From: Prochlorococcus sp. AG-355-N18
GTDB lineage: Bacteria > Cyanobacteriota > Cyanobacteriia > PCC-6307 > Cyanobiaceae
Assembly (NCBI GenBank): GCA_003278535.1
Contig: QCEG01000004.1
Coordinates: 1 to 64,000, forward strand
Length of the DNA stretch: 64,000 nucleotides
Reading direction: 5' to 3'
Notes under the pieces: generated by a model
The model's input: the letters and a program-made list of their open reading frames with translations, nothing else
Databases searched by the model: none
What the model was told of the DNA's origin: nothing
Translations under genes and position numbers: made by a program
Part shown: positions 1 through 5,829 of the stretch, piece by piece
Layout: each line of letters opens with the position of its first letter
Position numbering within the stretch: position 1 is the first letter of the stretch

Positions 1-620
1 CCTTTCCAAATGGATATAAATATGAAGGAGAATTTGTTGATGATAAGAGAAGTGGATTTGCGATTGTAACTTTACCAAATGGAGATAAATACGAAGGAGA
101 TATTATTGATAATATGCCAAATGGCAAAGGTACTTTAACCCTTGCAAATGGAGATAAAATTGAAGGGGATTGGACTAAGGGGTTAGCAAATGGTAAAGGC
201 ACTTATAGTTGGACTAATGGAGATAAATACGAAGGAGATATTGTTGATACTTTTCTTACTGGTAAAGGTACTTTAACTCTTGCAAATGGAGATAAAATTG
301 AGGGGGATTGGACTAAGGGAATAGCAAATGGTAAAGGCACTTATACTTGGTCTAATGGAGATAAATATATAGGAGATATCGTTAATAATTTACGTACTGG
401 TAAAGGGATTTTAATTGAAGTAAATGGTGATAAATATGAAGGAGATTGGGTTAATAATATGCCAAATGGCAAAGGCACTTTTACTTGGGCAAATGGAGAT
501 AAATATGAAGGAGATTGGGTTGATGGAGATTTTCATGGCAAAGGTACTATAACTCTGAAAGATGGAAGGACATTAAGGGGCAAATGGTCAAATGGGAATT
601 TGGTGGACGAATGGAGATAA
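1..620 (+). CDS. MORN-repeat protein, 5' end outside window
   Basis: The reading frame is open from base 3, so the start lies upstream of the window; 205 residues are visible. Almost all of it is a chain of about 23-residue MORN repeats with the core NGDKYEGDW and linkers of the form NGKGT, ending in a short tail. MORN repeats form beta-hairpin rods that bind proteins or membranes; no enzymatic domain is seen in this part. Neighbouring repeat units are nearly identical at the DNA level (for example 114-180 against 267-330), which suggests recent duplication and makes copy number prone to change. It sits at the edge of the accessory region and converges on the small-gene cassette. The specific role is unknown. 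Confidence 0.85.
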   Translation, partial: FPNGYKYEGEFVDDKRSGFAIVTLPNGDKYEGDIIDNMPNGKGTLTLANGDKIEGDWTKGLANGKGTYSWTNGDKYEGDIVDTFLTGKGTLTLANGDKIEGDWTKGIANGKGTYTWSNGDKYIGDIVNNLRTGKGILIEVNGDKYEGDWVNNMPNGKGTFTWANGDKYEGDWVDGDFHGKGTITLKDGRTLRGKWSNGNLVDEWR

Positions 621-691
621 TTTTCCGACGCAACTTCAACCACTTAATAAGTAATATCCGTTTTATACAAAAAGATCTGATTTAGATATTT

Positions 692-859
692 TTAACTAAA
701 CAGATCCAAAACTTTTCCATTCCCGTCAGTTAGACGAAATCTTTTATTCATTTGCTTTGCTTTGAGTTTTGCGACTCTGTAAGCATCTAATGCATTTTGT
801 TTTGTTTGGTATTGTCTCTACTTACCAAATTGATCCTGATAAGAGAGGAAAATTTTCAT
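692..859 (-). pseudogene. Small 55-codon gene interrupted by an in-frame TAG
   Basis: Read on the minus strand from ATG at 857-859, the frame gives MKIFLSYQDQFGK, a TAG codon at 818-820, then RQYQTKQNALDAYRVAKLKA and on to a TAA at 692-694. The ATG overlaps the TGA of the preceding gene as ATGA, the same junction used between the two genes before it, so this is a real start and not chance. From memory, small proteins of marine picocyanobacteria and their phages have a similar YQDQFGKW...YQT pattern with Trp at this point, so TGG to TAG is the likely change. Either a recently inactivated gene or, less likely, amber readthrough. Below the length of most gene finders. Confidence 0.65.
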
Positions 860-1089
860 TTTTTAGTACCTCTGAAAAATTCTCCTAATGAAGATTGCAT
901 CTGACCTTTATTTTCGATTGGATCATCTTTGTCTAATCCTCTTATCTTTCTCCATCTGGAATAAATATATCCAAGATAGATTCCTTGCATGAAATTCTTT
1001 GCTCCATTCTCTAAAAGGTTCTTTTCAAACTTGCTGTTGAATCTTTTACTCTCAAGAATTTCTTTTTTCCAATCAATCTCTTCTTTCAT
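856..1089 (-). CDS. Small hypothetical protein (77 aa), coupled cassette member
   Basis: A 77-residue, Lys/Glu-rich protein with no recognised domain. Its start overlaps the stop of the 59-residue gene before it (ATGA at 1086-1089) and its stop overlaps the start of the interrupted gene after it (ATGA at 856-859), so it is probably translated by coupling. Its first half resembles the 59-residue neighbour: both have the pattern D-W-x-K-E, a K about seven residues on, then LL/LM-x-x-GAK-x-F and a Leu-Gly. This points to tandem duplication and divergence. It lies in a minus-strand run headed by a serine recombinase. Function unknown. Confidence 0.7.
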   Translation of the reverse strand: MKEEIDWKKEILESKRFNSKFEKNLLENGAKNFMQGIYLGYIYSRWRKIRGLDKDDPIENKGQMQSSLGEFFRGTKK

Positions 1090-1265
1090 TGCTGCTGCTG
1101 CTCCGCTTGTTTTTTAATTCTTTTGTATTCCTCATGCAGAGAACCTAAACGCCAAGCATCCTTGAATCCTTTTGCACCTTGCATTAAAAGTCTTACATCT
1201 GAGGGTGAATGTGACTTCATATCCAAGAATTCTTTTTGCCAATCATTATCATCCCAATTAGTCAT
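1086..1265 (-). CDS. Small hypothetical protein (59 aa), paralogue of the next gene
   Basis: A 59-residue frame on the minus strand from ATG at 1263-1265 to TGA at 1086-1088. It starts MTNWDDNDWQKEFLDMKS and ends in a poly-Gln tail before the stop. The start lies two bases after the stop of the serine recombinase and the stop overlaps the next start as ATGA, so it belongs to one transcription unit with both. The segment DWQKEFLDMKS through LLMQGAKGFKDAWRLGS aligns by eye with the N-terminal half of the 77-residue neighbour. No domain recognised; high charge suggests a soluble or nucleic-acid-associated protein, which is inference only. Confidence 0.65.
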   Translation of the reverse strand: MTNWDDNDWQKEFLDMKSHSPSDVRLLMQGAKGFKDAWRLGSLHEEYKRIKKQAEQQQQ

Positions 1266-1267
1266 AA

Positions 1268-1843
1268 TTAAATCCCTGAACTGACACAGAATCTTGCGAC
1301 TGTTGATTTGCTCATGCCTAATGATTTGGCGATTGACCCATATCCTCTCTGTGCCTTTCTCATGCTTTTAATTTCCTCCATTTGATGTTGACTAAAACTC
1401 CTCTTTCTACCCATCTTCACACCTCTTGAAATAGCAACTGCTCTCCCTTCAGTTGTTCTTCTTCTTATATTATTTAATTCCATCTCGGCAGAGTATCCCA
1501 TAACCCCAACTATTAAGTTAATAATCTCTTTGTTCATGGTTGTTGTATCCAATCTTCCATCTAATGTTCTAATCTTTACTCCTTTTTCCAATAACTTATT
1601 CACTTCAACCAACATAGTGATCATAGTTCTTCCAAGTCTGCTTAATTCGTCCAGTATCAAAAGATCTCCTTCTTGAATTTCATCTAATAATTTGGATAAT
1701 TCTTTTCTGTCTCCATAATTTGAAGTTCCTGTTATGAAATCTCCTACTACTTTTTCACATCCTGCTTCATTTAATGATCTAATTTGCCTCTCTTGATCTT
1801 GAGCATCAGTTGAGCATCTCCAATATCCGTAAATTGTGTTCAT
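1268..1843 (-). CDS. Serine site-specific recombinase (resolvase/invertase type)
   Basis: A 191-residue resolvase/invertase-family recombinase. The N-terminal catalytic domain begins IYGYWRCSTDAQDQ, giving the Y-x-R-x-S motif with the nucleophilic serine at about residue 11. LLILDELSRLGRT follows, with the conserved arginines of the family, then RRRTTEGRAVAISRGVKMGR. The C-terminus carries a helix-turn-helix (YGSIAKSLGMSKSTVARF, about residues 168-185). The frame stays open upstream to an ATG at 1930, but the family domain starts at the ATG at 1843, and the extra 29 codons would cover an inverted repeat, so 1843 is preferred. It heads the minus-strand cassette of small genes. Substrate sites may be the half-site cluster just upstream. 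Confidence 0.85.
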   Translation of the reverse strand: MNTIYGYWRCSTDAQDQERQIRSLNEAGCEKVVGDFITGTSNYGDRKELSKLLDEIQEGDLLILDELSRLGRTMITMLVEVNKLLEKGVKIRTLDGRLDTTTMNKEIINLIVGVMGYSAEMELNNIRRRTTEGRAVAISRGVKMGRKRSFSQHQMEEIKSMRKAQRGYGSIAKSLGMSKSTVARFCVSSGI

Positions 1844-1865
1844 GTTTGGGGCATTTCTTATATTC

Positions 1866-1960
1866 GTATCATAATATTTTGATACCGTATTATGACACCT
1901 TAAGAACCCAGTGTTTACATGCTGAAACATGGGGTGTCATTAATTGTGGTTTTTGACACC
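1866..1960. repeat. Cluster of GGT(G/A)TCA half-sites beside the recombinase
   Basis: Upstream of the serine recombinase, an imperfect 11-bp inverted repeat (1866-1876 against 1888-1898, 10 of 11 matching) carries TGAYACC-type half-sites. Exact TGACACC/GGTGTCA heptamers lie at 1893-1899, 1933-1939 (opposite orientation) and 1954-1960, and a TGATACC variant at 1880-1886. The last two exact copies form an inverted pair. Such an arrangement fits binding sites for a resolvase/invertase, either as recombination site or as autoregulatory operator. The sites are seen; the function is inferred. Confidence 0.5.
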
Positions 1961-2063
1961 ATTTGCTCCCTTCAGGATCGCCTGTAAGGGCATTGAATTT
2001 TTATTTGCTTCCCAAAGTACCTTCGATTAATCTATTATTACTAATACAGATGTACTACTCATA

Positions 2064-2309
2064 ATGATTGATGCAGAGCAATGGAGTTATCTCAATGATT
2101 GGGAAGAAGGTCAACTCAGAAAGAAGAAAACAAAGATTTGTATGTGTTGTGATCATTTTCGTTATGCCTGTACTGTTCAATGCGTGACTCTTTTAACTTG
2201 TCCTGTCCATCAGAAATTAATACCTCAAGGAGATCATCTAATAAAAGGATGCAAATATTGGGTAAAAAGAAGAGAACTTCGTGAAGGTTGGTGTCCTGAA
2301 GTTGCTTAA
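2064..2309 (+). CDS. Cysteine-rich small protein (81 aa)
   Basis: An 81-residue protein with eight cysteines (about 26, 28, 29, 36, 40, 46, 63, 77), mostly in the central segment KICMCCDHFRYACTVQC and then LTCPVHQKL. The CxCC...C...C...C..H spacing suggests a metal-binding fold, probably zinc. From memory it resembles small conserved proteins of Prochlorococcus and marine Synechococcus islands, but I cannot name a family. It is transcribed away from the serine recombinase and starts a short plus-strand series of small genes. There is no clear Shine-Dalgarno before the ATG. Confidence 0.75.
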   Translation: MIDAEQWSYLNDWEEGQLRKKKTKICMCCDHFRYACTVQCVTLLTCPVHQKLIPQGDHLIKGCKYWVKRRELREGWCPEVA

Positions 2310-2386
2310 TTTAGTTAATTATTTTTTTAATCTTTTCCAGATTCCAATTATCAAATTTCTATAATAATAAAAGAGAGTTTTTCAAA

Positions 2387-2674
2387 ATGGCAAAAGGTTA
2401 TTGGTTATCAACAGGATCTATTAAAAACGGTGAAGGCATGCAACCTTATTTAAAAGCGTTAAAAGATTGGTTACCTTCTGTTAATGGAGCATTTTTTGTT
2501 AGAGATTTGGCAACTATAGAGAAGGAAAGTACTCTTGGACATCTAACAGTAATTATTGAATTTCCATCAAAAGAAGATGCAGTTTCTGCATATGAATCAG
2601 AGGAATATCAAAAGATGATTCCTTTAAGAACTCCATATTCTGATCTGACTCTTACCATCTTTGAGGGAGTTTGA
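2387..2674 (+). CDS. DUF1330-like protein (95 aa)
   Basis: A 95-residue protein that begins MAKGYWLSTGSI and ends LTLTIFEGV, with the central segment VIIEFPSKEDAVSAYESEEY. This pattern is typical of the DUF1330 family, small dimeric alpha/beta-barrel (ferredoxin-like) proteins related to antibiotic monooxygenase-like folds, whose biochemical role is not settled. Length is normal for the family. The start is preceded by AAGAGAG, a fair ribosome binding site. It lies between two small cargo-like genes of the accessory region, so it may be cargo rather than core. Confidence 0.8.
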   Translation: MAKGYWLSTGSIKNGEGMQPYLKALKDWLPSVNGAFFVRDLATIEKESTLGHLTVIIEFPSKEDAVSAYESEEYQKMIPLRTPYSDLTLTIFEGV

Positions 2675-2765
2675 AAAAGGAAAAAAGCATTAATACTCGG
2701 GTAGAAATACCCTATGAATTTCAATAAAAAAGGAGGACAATATAGTAATAGATCTAGGAGGTCTT

Positions 2766-2948
2766 ATGAAACTATTCAATCAATTCAATGTTCTTCCAAG
2801 ATACCTAACTGCATTTAATTATGCAGGGTTAAATTTGAACGAGACTCCAAAAGAATTAGAGCAATGTCCTCAAGAATTCCGAAACTTTTGGGATAAGGAA
2901 TGTAGAGAACATCCGACTAACCAGAATTGTTTAATTTACTGTGACTGA
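2766..2948 (+). CDS. Small cysteine-containing conserved-type protein (60 aa)
   Basis: A 60-residue protein with four cysteines (34, 46, 55, 59) in the pattern ECREHPTNQNCLIYCD at the C-terminus. From memory, marine picocyanobacteria carry many small proteins with a very similar ending, often in genomic islands; no function is known. AGGAGG lies four to five bases before the ATG, unusually strong for this genome, so the start is well supported and efficient translation is likely. It converges with the integrase gene, the stops being a few bases apart. Confidence 0.75.
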   Translation: MKLFNQFNVLPRYLTAFNYAGLNLNETPKELEQCPQEFRNFWDKECREHPTNQNCLIYCD

Positions 2949-2950
2949 GG

Positions 2951-4228
2951 TTAAATTATTAATCCTTGTTTAACTAAAGTTTTTGACCACCATTCCATAA
3001 ATTCTCTTCTTTTATCTAAAAGACTTGAACGATCATAATGACCCCGAGTGCCATTTATATGTCCCATTCTTCCTAATTGACGATCAATAACCTCATAATC
3101 AAAATCAGATTTTTCTAATACTGAAGTTGTAATTACACTTCGCCATTGATGAGCAGATTGTTTGTCTTTCCATCCAAGATTTTTGAAATGGTCATTGATA
3201 GTTTCAGTTCCTAAATGAGGAACATTTTTACTTCCTAATGAATAAAAACAATATTTTTGCCATCCAGTTATTTCTCTTACCTTTGCCATAAGTTTATTAA
3301 TTTCAGGAGTCGAAGGAATCACATGATCGTTTGATAAATCATCTTTTTTTCTTTTCAATCCTGATGTTTGCGAAGGGATAATCCACTCATCATTTTCAGA
3401 GTTATACCAATCCCATTCAAGGCATGAAATAACGCCTGTCCTGATGCACATTAGTAGATGTGCTTTAGTTGCTAAATCAGTAATTATTGAGGCATTACAA
3501 GCGTTCTCATTGACCGATTGAATGAACTCTGGAAGCATCCCCCAGGAATTTTTTGTAATTGTTTTTGCAAAAGTTTTATCTGATATTTTTCTTTGATTTC
3601 CTGTTTCCCATTGGAACTTTTTTAATACTGGATTTTGATTTGGTCTGATGAAAGTTTCATCTTCTGCGTAATTAAAGATCTGATTTAAAAGTTGCCTACA
3701 TCTTGTTAGTTGAACAGGAGAATCATGAAAAAGAGTTTTCAACATATTGGAAATATATTTCCTTCCATCTTTTTCAATTTCTAATTCAGAAATGAGTTTT
3801 TCATCCCCAATAAATCTGAGCATTTGGTTTATTTTGTTTGTTCGATCTTGATAAGTTCTTTCTTTATTTTTTGGTTTAAAAACTTCTTCAAGATATTCAA
3901 GTGCAACTTCCTTGAATGTTTTATCACTTAATTTTTCTTCTTCTTCTTTGCCAAATAATTTTGGATTTTTATTATTTTCTTTGCTCCAATTTTTAATCGA
4001 ATACCATTTTTCAAGTGCATCTTTTAATAGAACATCTCTTTCAAAAACTCCTATTGGAATTGAAATTAATTTGCCTGAACTATTGAAAGGAAATCTTATC
4101 CTTCCTTCAAAGAATTTGGAATTTCCTTTTTTAATTACATAAAGACCGCTTTGACGTTGAACTGAACAACTCTTACCTTTAAATTTTCTGATCTTGGTAT
4201 TTGTATTAGCGAAATAAGTAGAAGTCAT
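2951..4228 (-). CDS. P4-type tyrosine recombinase (integrase)
   Basis: A 425-residue integrase acting in site-specific integration and excision of mobile DNA. Catalytic landmarks: Arg at about 263 (CIRTGVISCLEW), HQWR at 360-363, and the nucleophile Tyr at about 398 in GHYDR. The ending DKRREFMEWWSKTL matches the C-terminus of P4-like integrases. At the usual LAH position the sequence reads LGRMGH, so the active-site histidine appears to be shifted to about 390. The frame could begin at 4261, but ATG at 4228 overlaps the preceding stop as TAATG and has GAGGAGG at good spacing, so it is chosen. It is coupled to the AlpA-like regulator, as in many islands. Confidence 0.92.
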   Translation of the reverse strand: MTSTYFANTNTKIRKFKGKSCSVQRQSGLYVIKKGNSKFFEGRIRFPFNSSGKLISIPIGVFERDVLLKDALEKWYSIKNWSKENNKNPKLFGKEEEEKLSDKTFKEVALEYLEEVFKPKNKERTYQDRTNKINQMLRFIGDEKLISELEIEKDGRKYISNMLKTLFHDSPVQLTRCRQLLNQIFNYAEDETFIRPNQNPVLKKFQWETGNQRKISDKTFAKTITKNSWGMLPEFIQSVNENACNASIITDLATKAHLLMCIRTGVISCLEWDWYNSENDEWIIPSQTSGLKRKKDDLSNDHVIPSTPEINKLMAKVREITGWQKYCFYSLGSKNVPHLGTETINDHFKNLGWKDKQSAHQWRSVITTSVLEKSDFDYEVIDRQLGRMGHINGTRGHYDRSSLLDKRREFMEWWSKTLVKQGLII

Positions 4229-4629
4229 TAATTCCAACCTCCTCTTTTTCCGTTTAACCATTCTTCGATTTGATATATCCGAAAACCGACTCTTCCTTCA
4301 GATAGTTTTACCTTCGGAGGAAATGTTTTACCTGCCGATCTATTGATAGTTGAAGTTGAAATTCCACACTCTGTATAAGCACCAGAAATGGACAAATGAT
4401 GACGACCCATATCGCCATCCAAATTGAATTGATACATGACTAATTTTTCTAAAAATTGACCCAATATTGATTGCTTAAATTCGGGCGTATCTACCTGATC
4501 TTGCCTTCCTTTATACCTTGTTATTATAGCACTAGATTGTAGTCGTGTCAACTGTTTTAGGGGAATTTGAACCCCAAAAATGACCTGCAAATTGACCTCT
4601 GGAATGTGTCTTTGAGATAAAATTTCCAT
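4228..4629 (-). CDS. AlpA-like excisionase/regulator (start uncertain)
   Basis: The C-terminal 60 residues match the AlpA family of winged-helix excisionase-type regulators: ECGISTSTINRSAGKTFPP, KVKL, then VGFRIYQIEEWLNGKR. AlpA proteins control integrase genes and promote excision in P4-like elements. The full frame of 133 codons is about twice the family length, and its first half has no recognised domain. A perfect promoter lies inside the frame at 4523-4551 reading in the same direction, so the protein from that transcript must start further in, at ATG 4437 or ATG 4410 (about 60-69 residues). A longer product from an upstream promoter is also possible. The stop overlaps the integrase start. 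Confidence 0.75.
   Translation of the reverse strand: MEILSQRHIPEVNLQVIFGVQIPLKQLTRLQSSAIITRYKGRQDQVDTPEFKQSILGQFLEKLVMYQFNLDGDMGRHHLSISGAYTECGISTSTINRSAGKTFPPKVKLSEGRVGFRIYQIEEWLNGKRGGWN
4523..4551 (-). promoter_or_regulatory. Perfect-consensus sigma-70 promoter
   Basis: On the minus strand TTGACA (4546-4551) is followed by a 17-base spacer and TATAAT (4523-4528), an exact match to the consensus in boxes and spacing. The expected transcript starts near 4516 and reads into the AlpA-like gene and integrase. In a genome this AT-rich a TATAAT alone means little, but a TTGACA at exactly 17 bases is uncommon. It sits inside the longer AlpA frame, so it bears on the choice of start. Confidence 0.7.
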
Positions 4630-4649
4630 GTTGGGAATATGTTGGGAAT
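4628..4649. repeat. Tandem 11-bp repeat upstream of the AlpA frame
   Basis: Two exact tandem copies of ATGTTGGGAAT at 4628-4638 and 4639-4649. The spacing of 11 bp places both on the same face of the helix, as expected for a pair of protein-binding sites. It lies exactly at the start of the longer AlpA frame and could be an operator or an integrase/excisionase arm-type site. The repeat is seen; its role is inference. Confidence 0.45.
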
Positions 4650-4754
4650 ATATCTCAATTTCGTCTTTTTTTTATATCAGGTTCAGTCAGGCACTATCAC
4701 GAAATATCAACCCGACTTTCGCCCGGGGAGTTTATAAATTTCAAAAAATTATCC

Positions 4755-4786
4755 AAAGTCACCCTTATAAAGGTGACTTTTTTATG
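4755..4786 (+). terminator. Orphan rho-independent terminator
   Basis: AAAGTCACC at 4755-4763 pairs perfectly with GGTGACTTT at 4772-4780 across an 8-base loop, followed by further T residues. It is the clearest terminator seen in the window, yet no plus-strand gene ends just before it. It may terminate a small RNA or a lost tRNA or other gene whose 3' part is the GC-rich segment just upstream, or protect the neighbouring core region from element transcription. Confidence 0.7.
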
Positions 4787-4853
4787 TCTTTGAGCTCTTG
4801 TTTATCAAGTAGTGGTTAGCTGAAGATATAATAATTTAATTGTGATATAATAT

Positions 4854-4951
4854 TAAGAACAATATATAGAACAGCAATAATAATAAAATCTATAGTCATA
4901 AAAGTAGATTGTAAATAAAAAAATTTTTTTTTAAGAACAGTAATTAGAACA
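4854..4951. repeat. Imperfect 20-bp direct repeat pair
   Basis: The segments at 4854-4873 and 4932-4951 match at 17 of 20 bases and share TAAGAACA at one end and TAGAACA at the other, 78 bp apart. Each copy itself contains two AGAACA words 12 bp apart. They lie in the junction upstream of a minus-strand gene's terminator side. No function can be assigned; chance similarity in AT-rich DNA is possible. Confidence 0.3.
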
Positions 4952-5068
4952 TTTAAAAGACCTCTACAAAAGCGAAAAAAAACCTCTTTGATTGATTTTT
5001 AAGTTTTTTAAAAATTAAGACATATTTTTGTTTGTATAGTTTGAATTTTCTAATCCATTCAGGAAATT

Positions 5069-5428
5069 CTAGTCATCCCACATATCCTTTTTCTCTTGAT
5101 CAAAATTATTTCTTTCAAGTAATTTTATTCTTTTTTTCTGAGAATCTATTTCTTTTTCAATTTCGTTTTTATCGTCAATGTATTTTGTTTGTATTTCTAA
5201 GGTAATTATTTCAAATTGCTCTCCAAAAAAATCCGACATTTCTCTCCATGCTTCCATTTCCTCTTCTTTGCCAATAGTATCGTTTATCTGATGAGAAATA
5301 ATTTCTAGTACATATTGTTTAAGTTCTTTATGACTCATCGATTCAACTTTTTTTTGAATGTAAAGTTCTTTAAGGTTCTCAAGTTGTTTTTTTGATAAAT
5401 CAGAATAGATGATAGGCTTCTTTTTCAT
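5069..5428 (-). CDS. Conserved-type hypothetical protein (119 aa)
   Basis: A 119-residue, highly charged, mostly helical protein with no signal peptide or membrane segment. Its N-terminus (KPIIYSDLSKKQLENLKELYI) and acidic end (KKDMWDD) recall a small protein I have seen next to core genes in marine picocyanobacteria, but I cannot name a family. The central part carries ISHQINDTIGKEEEMEAWREM, followed by a Lys/Glu-rich stretch likely to form a coiled coil. It lies at the boundary between the accessory region and rpaA, transcribed toward the island. Confidence 0.75.
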   Translation of the reverse strand: MKKKPIIYSDLSKKQLENLKELYIQKKVESMSHKELKQYVLEIISHQINDTIGKEEEMEAWREMSDFFGEQFEIITLEIQTKYIDDKNEIEKEIDSQKKRIKLLERNNFDQEKKDMWDD

Positions 5429-5829
5429 AAATACTTAAATTTTTTTTAATATAGGCAAAATTATTAATTTAAACACTCTGGAGAAACTAAAAACTCTAAA
5501 CTTAGTTAATTCCTATTTGAAGATTGGATATCACCATTTAATTTAATTTATATAATTTTTAGTGGCAGTTTTGAATTAGATATTTTTTAAATTTAACCAT
5601 TAATTGTTTCTAATAATTCTTTGATTATTAAGAAAAAGTAAATAGAATCGAAAGAAATTCTAAAATTTCAACCTTTCTAAAATTTGTAATTTCCATCTAA
5701 TTCCCAGCTATCACTAAGTTTTTTCAAAAATCTAATTGATAAAATTGTTTACACTTATTCAGCAATCTTTATAAATTCTTGAGAGAATCGTAATACTAAG
5801 ATTTAATCTTAATTTAATAGTTTATAAAT
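5429..5829. other. Long AT-rich intergenic region upstream of rpaA
   Basis: About 400 bases without a supported gene between two divergent genes, so it should hold both promoters. Long leaders are plausible for a master regulator such as RpaA. The only structure I see is a 6-bp palindrome with a 3-base spacer close to the rpaA start, listed separately. No RNA gene was recognised. Confidence 0.5.
5797..5811. promoter_or_regulatory. Short palindrome upstream of rpaA
   Basis: TAAGAT-TTA-ATCTTA at 5797-5811 is a perfect 6-bp inverted repeat about 18 bases before the rpaA start codon. Its position would overlap the transcription start or leader, as an autoregulatory operator would. In AT-rich DNA such short palindromes arise by chance, so this is a weak call. 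Confidence 0.25.

Larger units (their letters stand above)
4650..5068. other. Gene-poor junction between mobile element and core genome
   Basis: No convincing gene is present. The stretch holds a locally GC-rich segment (about 4680-4735, containing CCCGACTTTCGCCCGGGG), a strong hairpin terminator, a pair of imperfect direct repeats, and poly-A/T runs. The GC-rich segment lies where the attachment site of a P4-type integrase would be expected and could be a remnant of a stable RNA gene. I could not fold it into a tRNA or recognise any known RNA. Confidence 0.5.

Noticed and set aside
1844-1930. N-terminal extension of the serine recombinase to ATG 1930
   Set aside because: Not part of the family domain and it covers an inverted repeat that looks regulatory.
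2715-2820. 34-codon frame starting ATGAATTTC before the 60-residue gene
   Set aside because: It overlaps the well-supported gene with a strong ribosome binding site, in another frame, and shows no domain.
4680-4740. tRNA remnant as integrase attachment site
   Set aside because: No T-arm with GTTCRANYC and no cloverleaf on either strand; kept only as an unexplained GC-rich segment.
4628-4819. 63-codon plus-strand frame across the junction
   Set aside because: It spans the tandem repeat, the GC-rich segment and the terminator hairpin, has no protein-like composition and no ribosome binding site.
4854-4951. CRISPR-like array
   Set aside because: Only two imperfect 20-mers and no regular spacers or cas genes.
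5740-5790. HLR1-type RpaB site (GTTTACA) before rpaA
   Set aside because: Only one half-site was seen; the second copy at the required spacing is absent.
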